From the NCBI RefSeq assembly GCF_004664715.2, contig NC_051071.1, positions 3,311,501 through 3,375,500 on the forward strand: a stretch of 64,000 nucleotides of DNA, in the 5' to 3' direction. The position numbers and the translations under genes are program-made. Source of the stretch: Peromyscus leucopus (lineage: Eukaryota > Chordata > Mammalia > Rodentia > Cricetidae). Shown here piece after piece: positions 1-9,496 of the stretch (position 1 is its first letter; each line of letters opens with the position of its first letter). Under the pieces are notes generated by a model that searched no databases, was not told the origin of the DNA, and was given only the letters and a program-made list of their open reading frames with translations.

Positions 1-166
1 ATAGGAGGCAACGCCCACAGCAGCTGGAATAGGAGGCAACGCCCACAGCAGCTGGAATAGGAGGCAACGCCCACAGCAGCTGGAATAGGAGGCAACGCCC
101 ACAGCAGCTGGAATAGGAGGCAACACCCACAGCAACTGGAACAGGAGGCAACACCCACAGCGGCAG
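1..166. repeat. 28-bp minisatellite, about 6 copies
   Basis: Units start at 1, 29, 57, 85, 113 and 141, each beginning close to ATAGGAGGCAACGCCCACAG. The first four are essentially identical; the fifth and sixth carry substitutions (CGCC to CACC, AGCT to AACT, a changed end). The array may extend left of the window. Near-identical copies next to degenerate edge copies are typical of a length-variable VNTR. It lies about 1.1 kb upstream of the DRD5 start codon. Confidence 0.95.
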
Positions 167-337
167 CACACCTGTCAGGCGCCTGCTTTCCTTCACCAGC
201 AACTGAGCTCCACACCACCAGGGAGACAGGAACATCATGAGAGGCTTGGTGTCTGAGAGATGTGCTAAGGCTGGGGGACCCTGCTGTCTCTTCACGCTCC
301 CCCCCGCCCCCCCTCCAGTTGGGCTTTTTCGGCTTTA

Positions 338-362
338 GTTTCTGTGAAACACTGAGTCAGCA
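338..362 (+). promoter_or_regulatory. Candidate cis-site cluster: inverted repeat plus AP-1/NF-E2-like site
   Basis: A perfect inverted repeat GTTTC-TGT-GAAAC (338-350) is followed after two bases by TGAGTCAGCA (353-362), which matches the AP-1 / NF-E2 (MARE) consensus. It lies about 950 bp upstream of the DRD5 ATG. Function is inference from motif matching only. Confidence 0.3.
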
Positions 363-554
363 GCCCCCCCCCCTCCCGTAGATTGAGCACATCCAAAATT
401 AGGAAAGAAGGGACCGGTTCCAAGATGAGGGTTGGTGGGGAAGCACTCTTGTCAAGGCCGAGGAAAGCTGTGTCTCAGGTGGGCGTGAAGGAGAAGGCAG
501 GTTCAGGGGCCACTGTCTCCTGAGCTCCTTGTGGGTGACTTTCAAATTCTTATG

Positions 555-650
555 CACCCAGAGAGCAGACCTCATTGTCTCTCCTGGGAGAAGAAATCAA
601 GGCTCAGAGAAGTTAAGTAAGAAATTCAGGGTCCTGTGACCCAGAATCCG
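555..650 (-). repeat. MIR SINE fragment
   Basis: The reverse complement reads as the MIR core (an ACTTAACTTCTCTGAGCCT-like segment after a GTGACC-like stretch). It is ancient, diverged and partial. Confidence 0.5.
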
Positions 651-899
651 GTTCAGGATGCAGCTGTGACATCTAAGGCCACCACCCTCCTATTCCCAAG
701 TCTCTGGTTTGTCTGGATCCACTGTGTCCTACCTCTCCTCCACTTGTCTTTGCAAACGTGGCCAGGGCTGGGGCCCCAGAGGTGGCCCGGAAGAGACTCC
801 AGGTGTTGAAGGAGGGGGCTATTTCTCCCCGAATCGGGACGAGGGTGTGGCACTGGGGCCCCTCTCCGACCTGTGCGTGGTCTTTGGAGTTGGAAGACA

Positions 900-1307
900 C
901 GGAGAGTCCTGACGCCAGGGCACAGGTGGGAGGGCGCGCGGGCGACAGAAGCGCGTCTGATAGGGGAGGGCGTGCGGGACCTGGCAGCCACCGCACCACA
1001 GAGATCGCCCGGTGCCGGCGGCTCCGGCCCCCGCCCCCTTTGGCGGCCGCTCTGAGCTTTTCCGACTGGGAACCAGAAGCAGCAGGATCACAGCCCGGCC
1101 GACCCGCGGGCACCTGCCCCATCGCGGGGACCAGAGGCGCGCAAGGCGGTCACCACTCCGGGATCCTGTACAGCGCAGGGTGAGCGCCCCTCCGGTCCGG
1201 GGACGGTCAGTTGCAGGGCCCGGCGCACCCTCTGGGGTGCCAGATGGGGGTTCCCGGGGGGCGCGGGGTCGAAGTTAGGTCGACCCTCCAGTGCTACCCA
1301 GAACGAC
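900..1307 (+). promoter_or_regulatory. DRD5: DRD5 CpG-rich promoter / 5'UTR region
   Basis: From about 900 the sequence becomes GC-rich with many CpGs, running into the start of the coding region. A GC box (CCGCCCC, reverse orientation) lies near 1030-1037 and no TATA box is evident. This fits the TATA-less, GC-rich promoters of D1-class dopamine receptor genes. The transcription start cannot be placed from sequence alone. Confidence 0.65.
1180..1301 (+). other. DRD5: Candidate short 5'UTR intron of DRD5
   Basis: A strong donor (GCAGG|GTGAGCG, GT at 1180-1181) is followed by possible acceptors ending at 1291 (CCCTCCAG) or 1301 (CTACCCAG), just before the ATG at 1308. This predicts a 112- or 122-bp intron. 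From memory, a small 5'UTR intron has been described for human DRD5 and a similar one for DRD1, so the position is plausible. The polypyrimidine tract is weak. Splicing would remove an out-of-frame ATG at 1244. Confidence 0.5.
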
Positions 1308-2741
1308 ATGCTGCCGCCTGGGCGCAATGGCACCGCGCATCAGGCACGGCTGGGGCTGCAGCGGCAGCTGGCGCAGGCGGACGCCCCGGGGGGCTCCGCG
1401 GCCCCGCTGGGACCCGCGCAGGTGGTCACCGCCGGCCTCCTGACTCTCCTCATCGTCTGGACCTTACTTGGCAATGTGCTAGTGTGCGCAGCCATCGTCC
1501 GCAGCCGCCACCTGCGCGCCAAGATGACCAACATCTTTATCGTATCCTTGGCGGTCTCGGACCTCTTCGTGGCATTGCTGGTCATGCCCTGGAAGGCCGT
1601 GGCTGAGGTGGCTGGGTACTGGCCCTTTGGGGAGTTCTGCGACGTCTGGGTGGCCTTTGACATCATGTGCTCCACTGCCTCCATCCTGAATCTGTGTATC
1701 ATCAGTGTAGACCGCTACTGGGCTATCTCTAGGCCCTTCCGCTATGAGCGTAAGATGACCCAGCGCGTAGCCCTGGTCATGGTGGGCCTGGCCTGGACCT
1801 TGTCCATCCTCATCTCCTTCATCCCGGTCCAACTCAATTGGCACAGAGACAAGGCAGGCTCCCAGGGCGGAGAAGGCCTGCTGTCCAATGTGACGCCCTG
1901 GGACGAAGACTGGGAGCGAGAAGGGAGGACGGAGAACTGCGACTCCAGCCTGAACCGAACTTACGCCATCTCTTCCTCGCTCATCAGCTTCTACATCCCG
2001 GTGGCCATCATGATCGTGACCTACACGCGCATCTACCGCATTGCACAGGTGCAGATACGCCGGATCTCCTCCCTGGAGAGGGCAGCTGAGCATGCTCAGA
2101 GCTGCCGGAGTCGCGGGGCCTGCGAACCTGACCCCAGCCTGCGAGCATCCATCAAGAAGGAGACCAAGGTCTTCAAGACACTGTCAGTGATCATGGGGGT
2201 CTTCGTGTGTTGCTGGTTGCCTTTCTTTATTCTGAACTGCATGGTTCCGTTCTGTAGCAGTGGAGACGCCGAAGCCCCAAGGCCTGGCTTCCCTTGCGTC
2301 AGTGAGACCACCTTTGATATATTCGTCTGGTTTGGCTGGGCCAACTCCTCTCTCAACCCCATCATCTATGCCTTCAACGCTGACTTCCGGAAGGTGTTTG
2401 CCCAGCTGCTGGGATGCAGCCACCTCTGCTTCCGGACCCCTGTGCAGACCGTGAACATCAGTAACGAACTCGTCTCCTACAATCAAGACACCGTCTTCCA
2501 CAAGGAGATCGCTGCTGCCTATGTCCACATGATCCCCAATGCAGTGTCCTCCGGAGACAGGGAAGTGGGCGAGGAGGAGGAGGAGGAGGAGGGGCCTTTT
2601 GACCACATGTCTCAAATCTCTCCAACGACCCCAGACGGTGACCTGGCTGCTGAATCTGTCTGGGAGCTTGACTGTGAGGAGGAGGTTTCCTTAGGCAAAA
2701 TCTCACCTCTCACCCCCAATTGTTCCCATAAAACTGCTTAG
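1308..2741 (+). CDS. DRD5: D(1B)/D5 dopamine receptor, complete single-exon CDS
   Basis: A 477-residue class A GPCR that binds dopamine at the plasma membrane and raises cAMP through Gs/Golf. Seven helices are visible at about residues 39-64, 74-101, 110-137, 155-178, 219-245, 285-316 and 334-357. Diagnostic residues: N56 (1.50), D85 (2.50), the amine-binding D118 (3.32), DRY at 135-137, the catechol serines S223/S224/S227 in helix 5, CWLP at 302-305 followed by FF, and NPIIY at 350-354. C111 and C211 should form the conserved disulfide. N7 and N194 are sequons facing outside, and C370/C374 are likely palmitoylation sites. The long second extracellular loop (about 179-218) and long C-tail separate D5 from D1. 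The ATG at 1308 gives the family N-terminus MLPPGRN. The coding region is uninterrupted, as in other mammals. Oddity: seven consecutive GAG codons (residues 422-428). The length is close to rat and mouse DRD5 (about 475-478 from memory). Confidence 0.98.
   Translation: MLPPGRNGTAHQARLGLQRQLAQADAPGGSAAPLGPAQVVTAGLLTLLIVWTLLGNVLVCAAIVRSRHLRAKMTNIFIVSLAVSDLFVALLVMPWKAVAEVAGYWPFGEFCDVWVAFDIMCSTASILNLCIISVDRYWAISRPFRYERKMTQRVALVMVGLAWTLSILISFIPVQLNWHRDKAGSQGGEGLLSNVTPWDEDWEREGRTENCDSSLNRTYAISSSLISFYIPVAIMIVTYTRIYRIAQVQIRRISSLERAAEHAQSCRSRGACEPDPSLRASIKKETKVFKTLSVIMGVFVCCWLPFFILNCMVPFCSSGDAEAPRPGFPCVSETTFDIFVWFGWANSSLNPIIYAFNADFRKVFAQLLGCSHLCFRTPVQTVNISNELVSYNQDTVFHKEIAAAYVHMIPNAVSSGDREVGEEEEEEEGPFDHMSQISPTTPDGDLAAESVWELDCEEEVSLGKISPLTPNCSHKTA
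2571..2591 (+). repeat. DRD5: Coding (GAG)7 tract in DRD5
   Basis: Seven uninterrupted GAG codons encode seven glutamates in the receptor C-tail. Rat DRD5 has a shorter Glu run as I remember it. A pure codon repeat is prone to slippage, so length may vary between species and individuals. Confidence 0.9.
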
Positions 2742-4103
2742 AAACACCCTCATGGGAATATACAACTGCAGCCATATTTACAGGCATTCACACATACATA
2801 CACATAAATCTACACACTCCCAGTGTGCATATGCTTTCTGTAGTCCAGCTGCATAGAAACCAAACGATCCTTAGCCGAGAAAATTAGCCGAGGCTGTTGG
2901 AATAAACTCAGACTCTTGAGTTCATTCAGAAAAGTGTTCCCTTTAAGGAAGAGAAAGTGGAGCCCGGTCCTTTAAGAGCACACCTCAACTTAACCTTCCG
3001 AACACAGACTTGTTCTGTGATTCTGTCTAGGTTGCTTTTTAAATGACAGGCCTCTGCGTGGCAATTGTTGGAGTGCACTGTGGCTTTCCAGAGACTTGGG
3101 TCCTGTAGCCCGGTGCTCTGGTAGCTTCTGTTTAGCTTAGATTGGGGCTCTTTCCTGGGCCCGGGATTTTTTTTTTTCCTGATTTGTTCTGCTTTTTAAG
3201 GTACACAATACACGTGGTTGGGGGAGGGTCATCTTTGCTCTGCCAGTTGGTGTTTGGTGTTGCCCGGAGAAACCTCAGTGTGTTCTTAGCAGACAGCTGG
3301 GTTTGGGAGCACACATTTGTTTTCTGAGCCGCTTGGTTTAGGGAACACGCCGCACAAAGGGCCTTGAGGAATGGCTGAATTCTCAGCTTTCTTACTATTA
3401 GTCAGTCACTCCTCCAGGGCACACTGAAGGCTAGTTCCACCTCCACAGTGTGTTAGATTCGGACTTCTCAAGCCTGACTAGTTCTATTTTGACGCTTGGA
3501 AACTTTTTCTAGGATCAGAGGAGACAATGGTCCTGGTTGCTACACAGATGCTCTCAGCTCATTGAAAAGACCACCTAGAATAACAGCCCCGTCATCTCCG
3601 TCTCCCATCCGCAGTATTTCAAAGTGACGTGGCTTCAGTAAACCACATTTTCTTGGGTCTTTTAGCTGCGATATGTTTCAAAATGCTTCAAAACCAAAAT
3701 CCTGCTTGGAAGCCGATGATTTTTATTTGCAGACAGTAGCAAATGGGGTGAACTTCAACCCACATGCAGAAAGCCAGAGGCGACAAGTGAATGAATGAAC
3801 TCATGGGGTGCGGGGCTCACAAGGGAGCCCACCTGTCTGTCTTTATGCTGTCCCTCTGCACTGAGTACAGCGAAGAGTACTTTATTCTGCTGTCATTTCA
3901 CTAGTCACAAATGCAAACATATAACAAAAGCAAACGGACTCTGCATATGTAAGCTCCCACACTCCCCTGCTCCAAAGACGGCTTCTCAAGGACAGTTCAA
4001 TCAATTTCGGTTTCCTTATGGATAATTGTATTATGAGTCTTCTGAACAGCCGTGTCTTGTTTCTTGTAAAATGTGCAGTGCCTGTCACACCATGCTTAAT
4101 AAA
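2742..4103 (+). other. DRD5: DRD5 3'UTR / downstream flank with two candidate poly(A) signals
   Basis: No second gene is visible. The first AATAAA after the stop is at 2901-2906, giving a ~180-nt 3'UTR. Another is at 4098-4103, inside an L2/MIR-type sequence, giving a ~1.4-kb 3'UTR. The longer form would fit an mRNA of about 3 kb, which is the size I recall for D1B transcripts. Which signal is used cannot be decided here. Confidence 0.45.
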
Positions 4104-4125
4104 TGTTTGTTGAATGAATCATTTT
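4030..4125 (+). repeat. L2/MIR 3' end
   Basis: The sequence GTGCAGTGCCTGTCACAC, then AATAAATGTTTGTTGAATGAAT, matches the well-known 3' end shared by L2 and MIR elements. Confidence 0.75.
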
Positions 4126-4314
4126 CTGAATAGTGAGGCTAAAAGCAAACCTTACTTAGTGTATTGAGTCCTACGATTTTTGTCAAACTGAAATTGGGAT
4201 CTGAGGACGGTGTTCCAGTTTTGACTTCTTGCACACCCGTAGGTAGATAAGGAGATCATCAGGGCACAGTCAGGGGCTGGGAAAGGTGCGCTGTGCCAGG
4301 ATTCCTGAGGTGGC

Positions 4315-4397
4315 TGCATGATCCCGAGTGAGCCTATGGCCCTCTCTGGGACTCACTTTCTGGAAGCATTTGTAAATGGAAGGACTCGATCACTAAC
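4315..4397 (+). repeat. MIR SINE, left part (split by an L1)
   Basis: The stretch CTCTCTGGGACTCACTTTC followed by TGTAAATGGAAGGA is MIR-like. The element is interrupted at 4397 by a LINE-1 insertion and probably resumes after 4920. Confidence 0.5.
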
Positions 4398-4910
4398 AGC
4401 TTTTCTTTTTCTTCTCTCATACATTACATCCCAACTGCAATTTCCCCTCCCCCCACTCCTCCCAGCACGCCCCACCCCCATATCCTCTCTCCCTCAGATC
4501 CACTCCTCCATTGCCCTTCAGAAAAGAGCAGGCCTCCCCGGGATATCAATTAAACTTGGCATAGCAAGTCACAATAAGACTAGGCACAAACCCTCACATC
4601 AAGGCTGGACAAGACAACTCAGTATGAGAAAAGGATACCAAGAGCAGGAAAAAGAGTCAGAGACAGCCCCAACTCCCACAGTTAGGAGTCCCACGAGAAC
4701 ACCAAGCTACACAACCATAATGTATACGCGGAGGACCTAGCACAGACCAATGCAGGCTCCATGATTGTTGCTTCAGTCTCTGTGAGCCTCTATGAGCTCT
4801 GCTTAGTTGATTCTGTGGGCTGTGTTCTCCTGGTGTCCTTGACCTCTCTGGCTCCTACAGTCCTTCCCCTCCCCCAAAGGCCTCCCTGAGCTCTGGCAAG
4901 TGTTTGGCTG
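4398..4910 (-). repeat. 5'-truncated LINE-1 (Lx-type) 3'UTR fragment with target-site duplication
   Basis: The T-rich left edge is the reverse complement of a degenerate poly(A) tail. It is followed by rodent L1 3'UTR landmarks: ACATCCCAACTGCAATTTCC, GCAGGCCTCC, AAGACTAGGCACAAACCC, AGTCAGAGACAGCCCC and CAATGCAGGCTCC. The element is bounded by direct repeats GATCACTAAC at 4388-4397 and 4911-4920, a clear target-site duplication. Confidence 0.85.
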
Positions 4911-5319
4911 GATCACTAACTTTCAAATTGTGTTTAATGATGTGGACGATCACAGGTAGAGTCTGAGAAGCCCAGCAAACTCAGGTTTGATGCTCATTTT
5001 CCCTATAGGGCTCTGGAGAGCTTTTTCTGAGCACTATGAATCCCAAGTGTGTGAACATCATTTCCCAGCGTCTTTGACCCTGAGAATCCTTGTTGGCTTG
5101 AATTCCTATTCTCTCTCTGGTCTTCCATTACAGGAGCACAGTTTGAGAAACTTAGAAATTTAGAAGCTAAAAGACAGCTATTCCATCCCATAGAACAGGT
5201 TGTGGTAAGCCAATATGGGGTGGTAGTGGTAAATGTCTCAGTTTGAAGAGGTCTGTGTTATGAGAAGTCCATCCTGTGAGTACTGTGAACCTCCCCTCCC
5301 CCCCCTCCCCACACAATAC

Positions 5320-5480
5320 ATCATTCCTCCTGTGTATGATTTCCATGTCATACATGCTCAGCACTGTCTTACACTCTGGGAATACAGTCATCTGTCAGAT
5401 TCTCTGCTGTCTTGGAACCTAGTATTAGTGGGCTCAGGTAAAGTTCACATTACATTGCCTTGGATCATTCCACTCATGAC
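5320..5480 (+). repeat. L2-like fragment
   Basis: The order 'CATGCTCAGCACTGTCTTACAC', 'CTGGGAATACAGTCA' and 'CTTGGAACCTAGTATTAGTG' recalls a common L2 segment (…GCACTGTGCTAGG…GGGGATACAG…). It is diverged. Confidence 0.4.
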
Positions 5481-5664
5481 ATTCACCAGGCAGTGGTAAT
5501 GGCTGTGACACATAAGAAAAAGAAAAAGCTGTGCCTACATTTAGTATTATCAGGGGAGGTGTCTCTGAAGAGGAAGAGCTGTCTGGGCAGAGGGAATGGC
5601 AGGTGCCATAGTCTGGAAATGGACTGTGCTTTGCCAGGCTAGAGAAGAGAAAGGAGGCCAGCGT

Positions 5665-5750
5665 GACTTGGAGACCATGGATGTTCAAACTCAGGTCCTC
5701 ATATTTATGTGGCAAGCACTTAACAAACTGAGCCTTCTCCTGAACCCACA
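5665..5750 (-). repeat. B4/ID-type SINE fragment
   Basis: CAAACTCAGGTCCTCATATT and GCAAGCACTTAACAAACTGA match the reverse complement of the tRNA/ID-derived 5' part of B4. Only this part is present. Confidence 0.6.
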
Positions 5751-7680
5751 CTCACTCCTCTTTGAAGCTGTTTGCTTCTGAGCTGACTAACTGAGCTTGT
5801 GTTTCTTCAGATTCCCAGGCTCAAAGACTGAGAGAGACCTCACCCTGGTTGCTGTGTGGTAGCTTTTATTGCTTGGAAGCTTCAAAAATCACGTTGCCCG
5901 CTTCCTTCATGCTGGGATGAGGAACAGGTAGCCAGAGGGATTGAAACGTTTTGTTTTGTTTTTAAGGTGGTTAAATGGAATCTGGGTCTTTGGGCTCCCG
6001 GTTTGCTTCTTCTGTGGTACAGTGAGTCCAGTTTCCATTGAGTGCTGTCAGTTGGTGGATTATATACAGACAGGCAGGGACTTTAGCAGGCTGATTAATT
6101 CTCGATAGCAAGCAGCATGGAGGATGATAATTTACAACTGACAAATGCTGGCTCGCACCGAGGGGGGCAAAGTAGCATCTCAAAGGCTTGCTTTTGTTTG
6201 TATTTCATGAAAGACACCAGGCCTTTCTGTGCTAAGTGCCAGGAAGTCAGTTTCTAAGAAGAGCTGGGGAAAAGAGGATTTTAAAATTATATTACAATCT
6301 CAAAAATAAAATAAATTTTAAAAGGGGGTGAAAAAAAAAAAGAATTGAAACCAAACACGAGGCACCAGCTCTTCACTGCTATGAGGTCCTTGTGCAGGCT
6401 GAGTGGCTCCTCAAGTGTGATGGGGACCTTGCTCTCCCACCCTAGTCTGGTGCAGTGAGTGTCACCGACATCCCAAGAAGCATAGAACGAAGATCTTAGT
6501 TGGGGAAGGACTTGGGTTCAAGTCTAATTTTAGCGACTCTAAGTGAATAATTTAATACCCCAGTGTGGCCTGTTCTCCTCCAGTCATAATAACTATACCA
6601 CTTTCATCCCTTTTAGATTGTACACCCTATCAGATGCCACATCGGAACCGACACAGTCATCTCTGAGAGCCTCCAGGCTGGCCCTTTAAGCAGTCTTGAC
6701 ACAGGAGTATGGGACTGTCTTTGAGAATGATGGAATCTTTCTTGGCTCTTGGTGAGCTTAACCCAAAGGGCTTGGGTCCCAGAAACTCAAAAGCCACTGG
6801 GAGCTTTTAGGTTATTGTTTTACGAATTTGAAGACTGAAATTCATGGACCACAGAGGGTGGCTTTAGGAAAGTATTATAGGGAGCTTAAGTGAGAGGGAA
6901 AGGCACGGCTCCTCCCATGCAGCAGGAGGGGTCCTGGACTGGGGTATCACCGAGAGTGATACACCAGTTTGCATGCCAGGTGTAAAGTGTCTTGAAGTGT
7001 CTCTCATGCTCTCAGTATGATCTCCATCAAAGAGAACTCCTTCTGTGGAGAAGGAAAAACCAACATCCATTCTGGCATCCCTGACCTCTGGCCAGTGCAT
7101 TACCGAAGACATTTTGGTCTAAACACTTATGGCGCCTCTGGTCCCCTGGCGTGGCGAGGCTCAGGGATAGTTCTGGATTTTAGTCAAGAGGAAAAATTAT
7201 TCACTTTGGGGTCTTTTACCCTAAGACTCCTCAGCTACTCTCCATCTCCTGTTTTTATTATTCTTGTGCCTTTTATACTGTCCAAGGGGCTGAGGCTCTG
7301 GAAGGTCAACCTCCTTGTTCAAGGTCACACTGCTAAAAAACGTGACAACATAGGGTTCAAGTCAAGCCCACCTGGCTTGACGCTCTGCCACATGGTAAGA
7401 ACGTAATAGAGAAGAGAGGGAGAGACAGAGGGATGGATGAACAGAATGAACAAGAGAGGCTGGCTTGGGGTAATGCAGCTACTGAGTGACTGAGCTACAG
7501 TTCAACACCCCCCCCAGCCCCCACTCCCCACCCCTCCATCCCCCACCCCCGGTCCCTTCTTACTTCTAAACACTACATCATACCATCTTCCTGGCTTAAG
7601 CGAACTCTTAGCTGTGACATAAATCATTCATGAAACTATGAGGAACCCACGAATGTTTGGCCAGGGGCTGTGACTAACAC
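5751..7680. other. Intergenic, no gene seen
   Basis: Mostly unique or too-diverged sequence. There is an A-rich patch at 6290-6350. MIR-like pieces lie around 6490-6600 (sense) and 7270-7395 (antisense; 'AAGGTCAACCTCCTTGTTCA', 'GGTTCAAGTC'). A C-rich tract spans about 7505-7560. The short open frames here have no recognisable domains. Confidence 0.5.
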
Positions 7681-7684
7681 TGGT

Positions 7685-7995
7685 GGGGTAGATCATCTTC
7701 ATTGCCACTTTGACTGGGTGTGTCTGTGAGGGTCGTTTCCAGAGAGCATTGTCTAAAGTAATTACCTGAGTGTAGGTGCAGGTCCCATGGGCTTGGGGCC
7801 CAATTGGAATATAAGATAAGAAGAGGAAGTTGACAGAACATCAGGAGCCCCCCTCTTTCTGCTTCCTGACTTGTGATGATGTGGACCTAAGTGTTCCACC
7901 CACGTGGATGGAGACCATGAGTCCAAATCAAACTTTACTCCTTTAACCTGTTCCTATGGAGTATTTTATCTAAGAGATAAGTAGCTGATACAACT
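7685..7995 (+). repeat. Old interspersed repeat, hAT-like or LTR-like (family not assigned)
   Basis: The block contains 'CTTTGACTGGGTGTGTCTGT', 'TTTCTGCTTCCTGACTTGTG' and 'ACCATGAGTCCAAATCAAAC', phrases typical of non-autonomous mammalian DNA-transposon or LTR repeats. I cannot name the family. Confidence 0.35.
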
Positions 7996-8407
7996 GGGAT
8001 CCACTGCCCACTCAAGACAGGCACACCAAGGTCTGTGAGGCCCCCACAAGCTCACAGCACTCTCTTCCCTCCAAACTCTGAAGCCCAAGCAAAAGCCCAC
8101 ATTACCTACGGTATATTTTGAACCTGTTAGCTCCAGCAGCAGCACGAACAATTATCACCCAATATTCGACCTGCTGGCAACATATGGATGAGTTAGTTGT
8201 TCAGAAGTGATAGACACATTCCAGAATATCTGAAATTTATGCATGCATTTCTCACTGATCAGTTAAAATGATGAATGCAACTTGCTACATTTTAATATGG
8301 TTAGTAATAAATGTTACTGATATATGTCATCAACAAGACATAAAACTGACAGCCACAAAATCAGATGGACAATTGCTAGAACTCCATCCTTCCCAACTAC
8401 AGTATAA

Positions 8408-8470
8408 AAAGATATTGATGAGTTCCAGACAAGCCAGGGCTATAGAGTGAGACCCCAAAAGAAAAAGAAA
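8408..8470 (+). repeat. Short B1/PB1-derived fragment
   Basis: GAGTTCCAGACAAGCCAGGG, CTATAGAGTGAGACCC and an A-rich tail match the 3' half of a B1-type SINE. Similar sequences AAAGATATTGAT (8408-8419) and AAAGATATCGAT (near 8468-8479) flank it and may be a target-site duplication. Confidence 0.6.
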
Positions 8471-9060
8471 GATATCGATAAAATTTGATATGGAGGAGGA
8501 AATTAACCTCTACTATCTGATCATCATTGTGAAATTTGGAGAGAAAAGATTGTTTCAATAAAAATAAATTCAGTGGATTTTTTAAGAAAGTGGAAAATAA
8601 CACAGGAAATGGCTTTAACTGCATCAAAGAGAAAAATGATCAATGCATTTAATTAGCTCAGTGCATTTTACTCCAAAAAATATTAGTTGCTGGGGAAAAT
8701 TCATCAGTGTTGATTATTTACTTAAATGTTTATTTCTAGAGCTGAATTTTGTTCATTTCCCACAGGTCTATTCCCATGCCTACCCACAGCTCACATGCTA
8801 ACCTCCTTCAAGGTTGATAGACCACTGGCGCTACAAATAGAAAGGTCTTGGATGCAGGTTCAAGGGGACACTAAGACAGTTAGGGGTAAGGAGTTATTTC
8901 CACTATGGACAGACTGGACAGACAGACACAGAGTGGTGGGGACTTGGTGTGATGGGGTGAGGTGAGTAGGAGCCCATAAGCTGTAACATTTTGTTTTGCT
9001 TTGTTTTTTGTGTTCCGGGTTAGCCTCAGACTCACTGTGTAGTCAGGGGTGACTTTTGTC

Positions 9061-9457
9061 TTGGTGTCTCTATTGCCATGATAAAACACCATGACCAAAA
9101 GCAATTTGGGGAGAAGAAGGTTTATTTCAGCCCAGACTTCCAGGTCACGGTCTATCACTAAGGGAAGCTGGATCAGGAGCTCAAGCAGGGCAGGAACTTG
9201 GAGGTGGGAACTAATGCAGAGGCCATGGAGGAGTGTTGCTTACTGGCTTGCTCCTCATGGCTTGTTCAGCCTGATTTTCTTACACAATCAGGGCCCCCTA
9301 CTCAGAGTTAACACCACCCACAATGGTCTGGGCCTCCCTGCATCAATTATTAATCAAGAAAATACCCCCAAAGATTTGCCTACAGGCCAATCTGGTGGGA
9401 GAATTTTCTCAATTGAGATTTCCTCTTTCCAAATGACTCTGGCATGTGTCAAGTTGA

Positions 9458-9494
<37 letters not shown>
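9061..9494 (-). repeat. URR1-like hAT-Charlie DNA element with an expanded 36-A end
   Basis: It contains TCTATTGCCATGATAAAACA, ACCATGACCAAAAGCAATTT, CATGGAGGAGTGTTGCTTAC, GGCTTGCTCCTCATGGCTTG and GGCATGTGTCAAGTTGAC, hallmarks of the abundant rodent URR1-type repeat. It is a homologue of the copy at 61125-61545. The end carries an uninterrupted A run at 9459-9494, which is unexpected for a DNA transposon. Confidence 0.75.

Positions 9495-9496
<2 letters not shown>

Noticed and set aside
1..166. Regular 28-bp repeats that could be mistaken for a CRISPR array
   Set aside because: Units are directly adjacent with no unique spacers, and the context is a mammalian promoter. It is a minisatellite.
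1479..2093. 204-codon - strand frame opposite DRD5
   Set aside because: Antisense shadow of the GC-rich DRD5 coding region with no independent support.
4318..4740. 140-codon + frame
   Set aside because: Lies in MIR and reversed L1 3'UTR sequence, which is not protein-coding.
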